Below are positions 44,696-55,094 of a stretch of 64,000 bases of DNA, piece after piece. The stretch is from contig PKUO01000059.1 of the NCBI GenBank assembly GCA_002869585.1, forward strand, positions 34,917 to 98,916, in the 5' to 3' direction. Source of the stretch: Sedimenticola sp. GTDB taxonomy: Bacteria; Pseudomonadota; Gammaproteobacteria; Chromatiales; Chromatiaceae. The notes beneath the pieces were generated by a model. The model searched no databases. It was given only the letters and a program-made list of their open reading frames with translations, and was not told the origin of the DNA. The translations under genes were made by a program, and so were the position numbers. Every line of letters starts with the position of its first letter. Within the stretch, counting starts at the first letter, position 1.

Positions 44696-45907
44696 ATGTA
44701 TCAACTGAAGTCGATCACCTGTTTGATCCTGTGCTGTATCTGGCCGTGGACAGCCCATAGCCACCCGCCCCTGCAGCTGTTTGTCGACCTGACGCCGCCG
44801 GGCGGTACACTCAGGCCCCCTCCAGGCATCTACTCCGGGCCGGTAGTAATCAAATTCCCCATCACCCTTGATGGCGAGCAGCAGGTTACTATCGATGGCG
44901 GTGGCGAGGGTACGGTGGTTCACGTCAAAGCAGACGATGTCACCGTCCGGAATCTGCATATCACCCACTCCGGTAATTCCCATGACAAGGTGGACGCGGG
45001 GATATTGCTGACTGCCGATAATGCGACCATCGAAAACAACACCATCGATGATGTGCTGTTCGGCATCCATCTGCAGCAATCCAACGACAATCGCATTAAG
45101 CATAATCAGATCTCATCTCGGCCGACCACCTCATCACTACGCGGCGAGAGTATTCGCCTCTGGTACAGCACTGGAAACCTGATCAAGGAGAACACAATCA
45201 GCGGGGCGCGGGATGTACTGCTGACTAATTCATCCGAAAACCGCATCATCGGCAACTACATCGAGAAAAGCCGGATCGGTATGGAGCTGATTTATTCACA
45301 CGACAACGAGCTGGCAGACAACACCATCAGTAATACCGACACCGGGCTGGTGCTTATCTATTCCGACAATGTGGATATCCATGACAATGAGATCAGACAT
45401 CTGCGGGAGATCGGCAGCTCAGCACTCGCCATCAAGGAGAGCTCCGAGGTGCGGGTCGAAAATAACAAGATCCTTCACTGCCGTACCGGCCTGATCGCCA
45501 ACACCCCTACCCACCCTGAAAACATCCTCCATCTGCAAGGCAACCAGTTTCTGTATAACGATATCGCCATGTATTTTTACGGTGACAAAGGCGGGCATAT
45601 CCTGCACAATAATCTCTTTAAAAACAATGTGATGGAAGTTGCAGTCAGCGCTCCGATGAGCGCCCGCGACAATGACTGGCAAGGCAATATCTGGCAAAAC
45701 TACGAGGGATTCGACCTGGACAAAGATGGCAGCGGTGACACCCCCTACGAGTTGTACCTCTATTCCGACCGGCTGTGGATGGATCGACCGATGATCCAGT
45801 TTTTTCGCAGTTCACCGGTACTGGAGGTGATCGATTTTATCGAGCGGCTAGCCCCCTTTTCCAATCCGGAACTGATTCTGAGCGATCCCCGTCCGAAGAT
45901 GAACTGA
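44696..45907 (+). CDS. Second NosD-like periplasmic beta-helix protein
   Basis: A 403-residue exported protein of the NosD family. Beta-helix repeats such as ATIENNTIDD, NRIKHNQISS and NRIIGNYIEK fill it, and the C-terminus repeats the NosD hallmark DTPYELYLYSDRLWMDRPMIQFF plus LEVIDFIERLAPFSNPE, as in the nosD at 18977. It lacks that protein's acidic tail. It has no nosF or nosY beside it, so it may serve the distant NosFY, the ABC system at 58587-60411, or another metalloenzyme such as NorB or NirS. Start is ATG 44696, or GTG 44684. Confidence 0.88.
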   Translation: MYQLKSITCLILCCIWPWTAHSHPPLQLFVDLTPPGGTLRPPPGIYSGPVVIKFPITLDGEQQVTIDGGGEGTVVHVKADDVTVRNLHITHSGNSHDKVDAGILLTADNATIENNTIDDVLFGIHLQQSNDNRIKHNQISSRPTTSSLRGESIRLWYSTGNLIKENTISGARDVLLTNSSENRIIGNYIEKSRIGMELIYSHDNELADNTISNTDTGLVLIYSDNVDIHDNEIRHLREIGSSALAIKESSEVRVENNKILHCRTGLIANTPTHPENILHLQGNQFLYNDIAMYFYGDKGGHILHNNLFKNNVMEVAVSAPMSARDNDWQGNIWQNYEGFDLDKDGSGDTPYELYLYSDRLWMDRPMIQFFRSSPVLEVIDFIERLAPFSNPELILSDPRPKMN

Positions 45908-45916
45908 AGCCCCGGT

Positions 45917-46747
45917 TTAATCGATAAAGCCCTTCAAATCCATCAATGACCGATGCACGCTGTGGCAGCGGGCACAGGAGTATACCGCGACACCACCCAG
46001 GGAGCGGCCGGTCAGTTTCTGGTCTTCTGACTCCAGCCCGGCCTGCAGTTCTTCCATGGCACCGTAGGTGCGCTGTCCCAGAAACCGCTCTTTGGCCTCA
46101 GGTTCCCCCTGGTGGCATGAGTCACAGGTTTCACCCAGAGAACCCAGATTGGCCCGCAGTTCTACCAGCGCATCCTTCGCCTCGGTATAGAAACCGTCTT
46201 CAGAGGCGATTTTGATCTGGTTGATCAACGTCGACAGCCTTTCCATGGTGTCAGGGTAGCTCTGCTCTCCCTGCGCGCTTTTTACCTGTATCCCGCTGAA
46301 ATCCGGGGCACGGTAGCTAGCGGCAACGATCACGCGGAACTCCCCGTGGCAGGATTTGCAGGTCTGTTTGAGTTTACCCAGGGGACGCTTGATCTCGTCG
46401 AATGCGCCAAGCGCTACCGACTGCTTTAATAAACCGAGCTGCTCCAGGTCCAGTTCATCAGACCATTCTGGCACCATTTTCTGAATACTTTCATAATGTT
46501 GCGAGAATTGATCGGACCACTTCTGCAGATGCGCCTGATCCCGCGCCTCGGCGTAGCGTTCAATGGCCTGAAGTTCCCGGCGCAGGTTGAACATGGTGTG
46601 CAGCCACACCTGGCGCTTGTTGGCTGGTTTATACCACTGCGCCAGAGAAGCCGGGGGGAGACTGATACTCTTTTCATTGGCGTGCACAGGCCAGATCAGC
46701 ACACAGAGACAGATGATGAAAGTACTGGCGACAAGTTTTTTGAGCAT
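45917..46747 (-). CDS. Triheme cytochrome c with cytochrome c-prime-like features
   Basis: A 276-residue periplasmic protein (signal ends near residue 23, PVHA) with three heme sites: CKSCH at 130, CDSCH at 208 and CARCH at 258. The first half is helical, with CKSCH placed at the end of a helix (LGKLKQTCKSCHGEFR) as in cytochromes c-prime, which bind NO. The second CXXCH follows a similar helical run. It is divergent from norC over about 400 bp and convergent with the second nosD (10 bp apart). Role in NO or electron handling is inferred. Confidence 0.82.
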   Translation of the reverse strand: MLKKLVASTFIICLCVLIWPVHANEKSISLPPASLAQWYKPANKRQVWLHTMFNLRRELQAIERYAEARDQAHLQKWSDQFSQHYESIQKMVPEWSDELDLEQLGLLKQSVALGAFDEIKRPLGKLKQTCKSCHGEFRVIVAASYRAPDFSGIQVKSAQGEQSYPDTMERLSTLINQIKIASEDGFYTEAKDALVELRANLGSLGETCDSCHQGEPEAKERFLGQRTYGAMEELQAGLESEDQKLTGRSLGGVAVYSCARCHSVHRSLMDLKGFID

Positions 46748-47155
46748 AATTACAGACCCGTGCTGTGCAGAATGGTATTCGACCTAAAGTATCACTCTCC
46801 TGGCCCTGAACAAAACCCTATCCTTGTGACTTGTCAGAGACTGACCATCCCCAGTCCACCCCAATATTTTGCAGCGCACCATCATGTTTTGTTTATTGAT
46901 GATTTGGAACTGTTCTACCAATCGTTATAAATAATCGAATTTTAAGGCAATCCGGCATGCGATTCCGCCCCTGTTTTCAGACAAAAATCAGGCATATTTT
47001 TGGCTCCCCTCAATTTTACTTATCATCTTGTTTTATATTATATTTTTTCGTTATTTTGTTATGCCGGATTCTGATTTGACCAAGGTCAATGCCCTTACCC
47101 CGCGGATTATCATTAAATTCACGTTGCTAATTCGCACGGTAGAGGAGTTACACCA
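46748..47155. other. Divergent promoter region triheme cytochrome / norC
   Basis: A 408-bp gap, very A/T-rich at 47000-47070. It holds the Dnr box at 47076 and the AGAGGAG Shine-Dalgarno of norC. No further gene is supported. Confidence 0.65.
47076..47089. promoter_or_regulatory. Dnr/Nnr-type box of the norCB promoter
   Basis: TTGACCAAGGTCAA, a perfect TTGAC-N4-GTCAA palindrome centred 73 bp before norC. A TATCAT hexamer at 47108-47113 could be the -10 element. Confidence 0.9.
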
Positions 47156-49010
<1,855 letters not shown>

Positions 49011-49040
49011 AGCAAACCCGAAGGTTTTCCTTCGAAACTG

Positions 49041-49069
49041 GGCCGGCATTATTTGCCGGCCTTTTTTTT
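49041..49069 (+). terminator. Rho-independent terminator after norB
   Basis: Stem GGCCGGCA / TGCCGGCC with a short loop and eight T. It begins 31 bp after the norB stop. Confidence 0.94.
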
Positions 49070-49098
49070 GCCTTTTTCTCTGTTTTACCCCGTTCAAA

Positions 49099-49112
49099 TT
49101 AACATTTATCAA
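49099..49112. promoter_or_regulatory. Probable Fnr/Dnr box upstream of norE
   Basis: TTAACATTTATCAA matches TTGAT-N4-ATCAA at eight of ten fixed positions and is centred 87 bp before norE, just after the norCB terminator. Confidence 0.55.
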
Positions 49113-49192
49113 CGAGGAAAAATCTCAATACTGATATTTTTACCCAATAGAGTCAGATATTATTTTTTCATTAACAAACATATGGTTATCAC

Positions 49193-49786
49193 ATGCAGGA
49201 ACAAGTGATCGATACTAGCGACGTTCTTCATGACCGTCACCCACCGGGCGATCTGGCAATCTGGATTTTTATCCTCGCCGAACTGTCTGTGTTCGCGGTT
49301 TTCTTTGCCGCCTACGCGTTTACCCGCATGAACAATGTCGAGTTGTTCAATGAGTTTCAGCAACACCTCGACCGGCAATCCGCGCTGCTGAACACCCTGA
49401 CCCTGATTACCAGCTCATACTTTGTTGTACGTGCTGTTGCCGCCATCAAGGAGAACAACCATAAGCTGTGCGTCAACTGGCTGCTGGCAGCCATCAGCAT
49501 GGGCTTCCTGTTCGTGGTGATTAAATCAGCCGAGTACGCCCATCATTTCGGTGAAGGCATCAATTTGAGCACCAACACCTTCTATATGTTTTACCTGTCA
49601 CTGACCTTTTTCCATTTCATGCATGTCATCATGGGCATGGTCATTTTGGGTGCGGTCGCCATCAAGGCGAAGAATGGCGGATACAGCGACATTGAGCACA
49701 CCGGTGTTGAAACAGGGGCTTCCTATTGGCACATGGTGGATCTGGTGTGGCTGATACTCTTCCCTCTCGTATATGTGATGAGGTAA
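49193..49786 (+). CDS. norE: NorE, cytochrome oxidase subunit III-like protein
   Basis: A 197-residue protein with five hydrophobic segments and the subunit III pattern: DLAIWIFILAELSVFAVFF and LSLTFFHFMHVIMGM. Members near nor genes are called NorE and support full NO reductase activity. The next gene starts 4 bp later. Confidence 0.88.
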   Translation: MQEQVIDTSDVLHDRHPPGDLAIWIFILAELSVFAVFFAAYAFTRMNNVELFNEFQQHLDRQSALLNTLTLITSSYFVVRAVAAIKENNHKLCVNWLLAAISMGFLFVVIKSAEYAHHFGEGINLSTNTFYMFYLSLTFFHFMHVIMGMVILGAVAIKAKNGGYSDIEHTGVETGASYWHMVDLVWLILFPLVYVMR

Positions 49787-49790
49787 CGAA

Positions 49791-50063
49791 ATGAACAACA
49801 AAGTCATGGGCGTACGCCGCTGCACCTGGGTATACCTGGTGCTGATGTTCTTCTCCTTTATCACCTATTTCGTGGGCAGACTGGAACTGAGTGGTCTGAC
49901 CATATCGCTGTTTGTGCTGTTGCTTGCCCTGATCAAGGGCCAGCTGGTGGGCGCCTATTTCATGGGCCTGGGAAGGTTGAGAGGTCTGTGGCGCTGGCCT
50001 GTCTTTATCTGGCTGTTCATCCCTGGTACTTTAATCAGTATTGCCTTTTATCTTTCCGCATAG
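49791..50063 (+). CDS. norF: NorF, small cytochrome oxidase subunit IV-like membrane protein
   Basis: A 90-residue protein with three hydrophobic segments; SFITYFVGRLELSGL and LLALIKGQLVGAYFMGL match the NorF/COX4-pro family. It is encoded between norE and norQ and is thought to stabilise or help assemble the NO reductase. Confidence 0.85.
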   Translation: MNNKVMGVRRCTWVYLVLMFFSFITYFVGRLELSGLTISLFVLLLALIKGQLVGAYFMGLGRLRGLWRWPVFIWLFIPGTLISIAFYLSA

Positions 50064-50072
50064 GAATCCTTA

Positions 50073-50885
50073 ATGAGCACAGCTACAGCATCAGAGACGG
50101 CCAGCCCGGACCTGCCCTTTTATAAGCCCCAGGGCGATGAGATCGCCCTCTTCGAGCACGCCTATAAACATCAGTTGCCGATGCTGATCAAGGGACCCAC
50201 CGGCTGCGGAAAGACACGTTTCATCAACTACATGGCCGCCCGCCTCAACCGGCCGGTGTACACTGTTTCCTGCCACGACGACCTGACAGCGGCTGACCTG
50301 GTGGGACGACACCTGATCCGTGAGGAAGGCACCTTCTGGAGTGACGGGCCACTGACCCGTGCAGTTCGTGAGGGGGCGATCTGTTACCTGGACGAGGTGG
50401 TCGAGGCACGCAAGGACACCACGGTGGTTCTTCATCCGCTGACCGACGATCGGCGCATCCTGCCGTTGGAACGTACCGGCGAAATACTGCATGCCTCTCC
50501 AGAATTCATGCTGGTGGTCTCCTACAACCCTGGTTATCAAAACCTTCTGAAAGGGATGAAACCCAGCACCCGTCAGCGTTTTGTAGCGGCCCGCTTTGAT
50601 TTTCCGTCCTCTGAGCTTGAACAGGAGATTGTGATCGGAGAGACCGGCGTGGACGCCACACTTGCCAGACGCCTGGTGAATCTGGCCAATGCCCTGCGTT
50701 CGCTGAAGGATCACGATCTCGAAGAGGCCGCCTCCACCCGCCTGCTGGTCTACACGGCCATGTTGATCAAGGGGGGATACGATCCCCTCAAGGCGTGTCG
50801 CGCCGCGCTGGTGGAACCGCTCACGGATGACGAGGAAACCACCAATGCACTCATGGAAGTCGTCGATGTAACCTTTGGCATCTGA
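50073..50885 (+). CDS. norQ: NorQ, MoxR-type AAA+ ATPase
   Basis: A 270-residue AAA+ protein with Walker A GPTGCGKTR, Walker B ICYLDEVVEA, and sensor region VVSYNPGYQNLLKG, all typical of the CbbQ/NirQ/NorQ group. With NorD it inserts the non-heme iron (FeB) into NorB. The next gene starts shortly after its stop. Confidence 0.94.
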   Translation: MSTATASETASPDLPFYKPQGDEIALFEHAYKHQLPMLIKGPTGCGKTRFINYMAARLNRPVYTVSCHDDLTAADLVGRHLIREEGTFWSDGPLTRAVREGAICYLDEVVEARKDTTVVLHPLTDDRRILPLERTGEILHASPEFMLVVSYNPGYQNLLKGMKPSTRQRFVAARFDFPSSELEQEIVIGETGVDATLARRLVNLANALRSLKDHDLEEAASTRLLVYTAMLIKGGYDPLKACRAALVEPLTDDEETTNALMEVVDVTFGI

Positions 50886-50901
50886 TGCGGTCATAGGCTA
50901 C

Positions 50902-51885
50902 ATGGCACGCACCAAACTGCAACACCGGCGATTCTGGTTCCAGGGGGGCTTCTTTCTGCTCTTTATCCTGGCACCACCACTCGATCTCCTGCGCTACGAC
51001 CTGACCCAGGGTCACTTCTTCTTTCTCGGCATGAACTGGACGCTGGGAATAGATGCACTGATCAATGGCGAGATTTCGGCGCTGCACGCCGCGCTGAATA
51101 TCATCCTCCGGGGTTTTGTCCCGCTCGCTCTGGTAGTTGGTGGTCTGATCTGGACTGCCTGGCGATTTGGCCGGCTCTATTGCGGATGGCTCTGCCCACA
51201 CTTCTCCGTTGTCGAGATGATCAACAAACTGATGCAGCGCGCCAGCGGAAAACCCAGCATCTGGGAGAAAAATCCACTGCCTGAGCTGCAACCGGACGGC
51301 CGAATCATGGCACCCGACAAGCGCCTCTGGCCGGTAACCTGGCTCGCCGCCCTGTTCTTTGCCTTTGTCTGGGCACTCTCGCTGCTGACCTACCTGCTGC
51401 CACCCTTCGAGATCTACAGCAATCTGATTCACGGTACGCTGACCGGCAATCAGTTCCGCTTTCTCGCCGTCGGCACCGGCCTGCTGTTTATCGAATTCAT
51501 GTTCGCGCGCCACCTCTTCTGCCGTTTCGGCTGCGCGGTCGGCCTGTTTCAAAGCCTGGCCTGGATGGCCAACAACAAGGCGCTGGTCGTTGGCTTCAAT
51601 AAAAATCAGGCACGGCTTTGCAGCAGTTGCAATAACGCCTGTGATAATGTCTGCCCGATGCGCCTCAAGCCACGCACCCTGAAACGCAAAATGTTCACCT
51701 GTACCGAGTGCGCCCAGTGCATCTCGGCCTGTGAGCAGGTCCAGCTCAACCATCCGGGCAAAGCCCCGTTGTCATGGGTTACCGATGCCGAGGCAGTCAG
51801 CGTCGCCACTGGACGTCCAGTGACTCCAACTAACTCCAAGAGGGTATGTGACTCATCCTCTCCTTGCCAGGAAGCTGGCAGCTAA
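50902..51885 (+). CDS. Polytopic membrane iron-sulfur protein between norQ and norD (NosR/NapH/CcoG-related)
   Basis: A 327-residue protein with four to five helices and several cysteine motifs. The membrane CX3CP sites are LYCGWLCPHF and LFCRFGCAVG (the second without the proline). The two [4Fe-4S] groups are CSSCNNACDNVCP and CTECAQCISACEQV. It belongs to the broad NapH/NosR/CcoG group that moves electrons across the inner membrane. The stop overlaps norD (TAATG), so it is part of the nor operon. It might supply electrons for FeB insertion or reductase activation; that is inference. Start could also be TTG 50875. Confidence 0.85.
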   Translation: MARTKLQHRRFWFQGGFFLLFILAPPLDLLRYDLTQGHFFFLGMNWTLGIDALINGEISALHAALNIILRGFVPLALVVGGLIWTAWRFGRLYCGWLCPHFSVVEMINKLMQRASGKPSIWEKNPLPELQPDGRIMAPDKRLWPVTWLAALFFAFVWALSLLTYLLPPFEIYSNLIHGTLTGNQFRFLAVGTGLLFIEFMFARHLFCRFGCAVGLFQSLAWMANNKALVVGFNKNQARLCSSCNNACDNVCPMRLKPRTLKRKMFTCTECAQCISACEQVQLNHPGKAPLSWVTDAEAVSVATGRPVTPTNSKRVCDSSSPCQEAGS

Positions 51886-53717
51886 TGGAAGAGAAAGTCG
51901 GAGAACTCTGGCATCGGCTGATCACCCGGATTGCAGACACCCACTATCCAGAGGCAGCAGTCTCTCTGAAGCAGGTCAGCACCACCGTCGGGGTGATGTT
52001 TCGCGCCCTGGGGGGCGATGGTGGCCTGGAAGTCGAAGCTACCAACGCCACCGAATATGGTGCCCGGCGCAGCATCCTGCAGCGCATCGCGGGCAGCAAT
52101 CGTCAGATTGAACTCGCCTGGCGGGACGATCAGGCGCTCAGACTTCCGGAGAAAATCGACATCTTTCCCGAGCGCGAACTCAACCGCGATCTCTACATAT
52201 GGCTCGCCGCTCTGGCAGTTGGCGATCACCAGGAGCAGGAACCCTGGTTCAGTAAAAACCAGCGACTGACCAGCCAGACTCTGGAGCAGTATCCCGGAAT
52301 CAGGAAAAGATATCAGCGTCTGGCAGAGGCCCACCTGCAACAGCGACCATCCCTGGACAATCTGCCTGCTGATGAACAAGCCCAGGAGCAGGCGATTCGT
52401 CAGGCGCTGGGCAACCCCGGCAGCATCGACAAACTGCCAGCAGCCAAACGTCCTCCGGTCCCTGTTACCCTGTGGCTGCACCCTTTCCCTCCGATTCCGT
52501 CATCGGCCATCAACAGCGGCGACAGCGATGGCGGCAAGAATAGTGGTCCGACCAAGGAGTTGGCAGAGCAACAACGGCGTAAGGCTGAAAATGCCCAAAA
52601 GCCGAAAAGCCAGGACAAGGGACTGATTACCATCCGGATGGAGAACATCTTCTCCTGGAGCCAGTTCCTCAATCTGGATCGCGGCTCAGAGGAAAACGAG
52701 GATCTCGAAAGCGCCGCCGATGCGGTCAAGGATCAAGACACCCTGAGCGTAACCCGCGATAACCAGGCATCGGCGGGCACACTGCGTTTCGACCTCGACC
52801 TCCCGGCCGAGGCAAACGATGATTTAGTCCTGAGTGAAGGCATCCTGCTGCCAGAGTGGGATTACAAAAAGCAGCAACTGCAGGAAAACCATTGCAGACT
52901 GGTGCCTATGCTGGCCAAGGACGCCACACCCAGCGATCTCCCCGAGCATCTGCGCAAGACCGCGAAAAAACTGCGCGCCCAGTTTCAGTACCTGGCGCCT
53001 GCGCGCATGTGGCACCGTGGGCAGAGTGACGGCTGTGAGATCGATATTGACGCCTTCCTGCGCTATAAAACCGACCGAGCCGTTGGTGGCATGGCCAGCG
53101 CCGACGGCCTGTTCCGTGATTTGCGGGCCGGTTCCCGGGATCTCGCCTGCCTGATGCTGGCGGATCTGTCACTCTCCACCGATACCTGGGTCAATGACCA
53201 TCTGCGGGTGATCGATGTGGTGCGCGACAGTCTGCTGCTGTTCGCAGAGAGCCTGGCAGCCAGCGGTGATCGCTTCGCCATGTACGGTTTCTCGTCACGC
53301 AAACGCGATCCGGTGCGTTTTCATCACCTTAAAACCTTCGACGAACACTATTCAAGACTGATTCGCGGTCGCATCAATGCCATCAAACCCGGCTACTATA
53401 CGCGTATGGGCGCGGCGATTCGCCACAGCAGCAACCTGCTGAAAAAAGAGCATGCCGAGCGGCGGCTGCTGTTAATCGTCACCGACGGCAAACCCAATGA
53501 TCTGGATAAATATGAAGGCCGCTACGGCATCGAAGACACCCGCCAGGCAATTCACGAGGCCCGTTCTCTGGGGCTGCAACCATTCTGCGTGACTATCGAC
53601 ACCAAGGGCAATGACTACCTGCCCCACCTCTTCGGAACCGGCGGTTATGTGGTCATCCACAAACCCTCGCAATTACCCAAAGAGTTACCGTTACTCTATA
53701 CCCGCCTGACAACCTGA
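51885..53717 (+). CDS. norD: NorD, von Willebrand factor A protein for NO reductase activation
   Basis: A 610-residue cytoplasmic protein. The C-terminal vWA domain (about 410-610) has the MIDAS motif LADLSLSTD and LLLIVTDGKPNDLD. The middle is charged and low in complexity. NorD works with NorQ on NorB. The ATG overlaps the stop of the previous gene, which is why it is chosen over an upstream in-frame start. Confidence 0.93.
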   Translation: MEEKVGELWHRLITRIADTHYPEAAVSLKQVSTTVGVMFRALGGDGGLEVEATNATEYGARRSILQRIAGSNRQIELAWRDDQALRLPEKIDIFPERELNRDLYIWLAALAVGDHQEQEPWFSKNQRLTSQTLEQYPGIRKRYQRLAEAHLQQRPSLDNLPADEQAQEQAIRQALGNPGSIDKLPAAKRPPVPVTLWLHPFPPIPSSAINSGDSDGGKNSGPTKELAEQQRRKAENAQKPKSQDKGLITIRMENIFSWSQFLNLDRGSEENEDLESAADAVKDQDTLSVTRDNQASAGTLRFDLDLPAEANDDLVLSEGILLPEWDYKKQQLQENHCRLVPMLAKDATPSDLPEHLRKTAKKLRAQFQYLAPARMWHRGQSDGCEIDIDAFLRYKTDRAVGGMASADGLFRDLRAGSRDLACLMLADLSLSTDTWVNDHLRVIDVVRDSLLLFAESLAASGDRFAMYGFSSRKRDPVRFHHLKTFDEHYSRLIRGRINAIKPGYYTRMGAAIRHSSNLLKKEHAERRLLLIVTDGKPNDLDKYEGRYGIEDTRQAIHEARSLGLQPFCVTIDTKGNDYLPHLFGTGGYVVIHKPSQLPKELPLLYTRLTT

Positions 53718-53784
53718 CAACTGCACTTATCCCCCGGGACAATATTTTGGCGGATTATCCGATTGTTCACCCCCGTCTCCTTGG

Positions 53785-54651
53785 TCACTCTGTGACTGTC
53801 TCTAAATGCTTCTCTACCAGCGGGCAAAGTTCATCCCCTAATTCCTCTTGAACAAAATGGCCTACATTACTGTATTCATGCACCACGGTGTCCTGGAATA
53901 AATCTTTCCACTGATTTAGCTCTATGTCACGGAAGGCTATGTCTTTCTTCCCCCAGACAATCAGTGATGGCTTTTTTGCAATTGCCTCTCGTTTTTTCCA
54001 AATAGATAGCAACCAGTCACTCGAACCAATAATCTGTTTAGGGAACACCCAGCATCCTTTCCTTTCTCCGGGTGTTTTTAATGGCTCAAGATAATGTTGA
54101 TGGATATGAGGAGACAATTCCGTGCCAAACATTTTTCTCATTAGCACTGTTACGAAAAAATTATATTTCCGTATCAAAACCCTACCTATGATTGCACCCA
54201 TGAATCTGCTGAATATCTCATAATGAAAAACACCTTTTACCGGCCACATCCAAGTATTTGTGATAATAATTGATCTGATTTTATCGGGATGATTAACGGC
54301 GTACGACATGCCTATCGGACCTCCCCAGTCACCAACAACCAATGTGATTGACTTCAGATCAAGATGATCAAGAAGGCGCTCAAAGTTCAATGCATGGCTT
54401 TCCGGTAAATAATCCCATTTTTCCGGTTTGTCAGATAACCCGAAGCCAATATGATCAGGTGCAATACATCGAAACCTTTTAGACAAGCACTTTATCAATT
54501 TACGATAAGTAAATGACCATGCCGGATTCCCATGAACCATAACAACGGCATGGTCTGAATCACCTTCGTCAACATAATGCATTCGACCCATTGGGAGATC
54601 ATAATACTTTGGGCTGAATGGATATTCGCTCTTATCTATCCAATCTTTCAT
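53785..54651 (-). CDS. Alpha/beta hydrolase, haloalkane dehalogenase-like
   Basis: A 288-residue alpha/beta hydrolase. The oxyanion HGNPAWSF, the nucleophile elbow VVGDWGGPIG with Asp (not Ser) as nucleophile, the acid in WGKKDIAF and the base in NVGHFVQEE fit the haloalkane dehalogenase branch; the second halide-binding Trp follows the nucleophile. Close relatives include non-dehalogenating epoxide-type enzymes, so the substrate is open. Base composition is clearly more A/T-rich than the flanking genes, which suggests transfer, and it lies next to REP repeats and a broken antitoxin gene. Confidence 0.82.
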   Translation of the reverse strand: MKDWIDKSEYPFSPKYYDLPMGRMHYVDEGDSDHAVVMVHGNPAWSFTYRKLIKCLSKRFRCIAPDHIGFGLSDKPEKWDYLPESHALNFERLLDHLDLKSITLVVGDWGGPIGMSYAVNHPDKIRSIIITNTWMWPVKGVFHYEIFSRFMGAIIGRVLIRKYNFFVTVLMRKMFGTELSPHIHQHYLEPLKTPGERKGCWVFPKQIIGSSDWLLSIWKKREAIAKKPSLIVWGKKDIAFRDIELNQWKDLFQDTVVHEYSNVGHFVQEELGDELCPLVEKHLETVTE

Positions 54652-54685
54652 TCAACACCCCCCTGCTCCTCAATATAATAGCGCA

Positions 54686-54808
54686 CTGTCGGAAATGCTT
54701 TAGCTTCGACCCCATCGCGCCTGAAGACGCTCCTACAATCGGGAGATTCATCGACACACCCGACTTCTCAATTCGATAGCGATCTGTAGTAGATGCTTTA
54801 GCTTCGAC
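54686..54808. repeat. Cluster of three REP-like repeats
   Basis: Three related units: CTGTCGGAAATGCTTTAGCT onward at 54686-54710, an inverted unit at 54715-54739 whose reverse complement begins ATTGTAGGAGCGTCTTCAGG, and a third at 54784-54808 beginning CTGTAGTAGATGCTTTAGCT. The middle unit is closest to the classic gammaproteobacterial REP pattern GTAGGAGC..C-TTTAG..GCGA; the other two look degenerate. Confidence 0.75.
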
Positions 54809-54837
54809 ACCTCGCTTGGGACTGAGCCATTGCCCGA

Positions 54838-54969
54838 TCACACCTTGCCATTAATCATGCTCGAAAGCGTTTTCCGGCTAACACCAAGTGCCTTAGCAGC
54901 TTCAGTGACCGAAAGACCTAAAGGCACAATGCAAAGTTCCTTGATGTTTTTTCCAAATGCAACTCTCAT
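54838..54969 (-). pseudogene. HigA-type antitoxin fragment
   Basis: A 43-codon frame starting [12 protein letters not shown] and containing [26 protein letters not shown], the helix-turn-helix of HigA-family antitoxins. Full HigA proteins have about 100 residues; this one stops right after the HTH, and no higB toxin is adjacent. It is most likely a remnant of a toxin-antitoxin pair. Confidence 0.75.
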
Positions 54970-55030
54970 CCCAACACCCTAGACACCTCTGACGTCAAAC
55001 GCATCCCTCCTATGAAATAACAGTCTCTTC

Positions 55031-55044
55031 TTGATTCTCGTCAA
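55031..55044. promoter_or_regulatory. Hybrid Fnr/Dnr box upstream of nnrS
   Basis: TTGATTCTCGTCAA combines a TTGAT left half with a GTCAA right half. It is centred 57 bp before the nnrS start, a good position for activation. Confidence 0.8.
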
Positions 55045-55094
55045 TGAGAATAGATCCTGTTTAGTGCGAAATACGCACCAGAGGTAAATACACT

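Noticed and set aside
53785..54651. Firm naming of the hydrolase as haloalkane dehalogenase DhaA or DhlA
   Set aside because: The Asp nucleophile and DWGG motif fit, but related epoxide hydrolases and luciferase-like enzymes share them; substrate cannot be settled from sequence.
54632..54841. 70-codon minus-strand frame upstream of the hydrolase
   Set aside because: It is made up mostly of the REP-like repeats and overlaps the start of the hydrolase gene.
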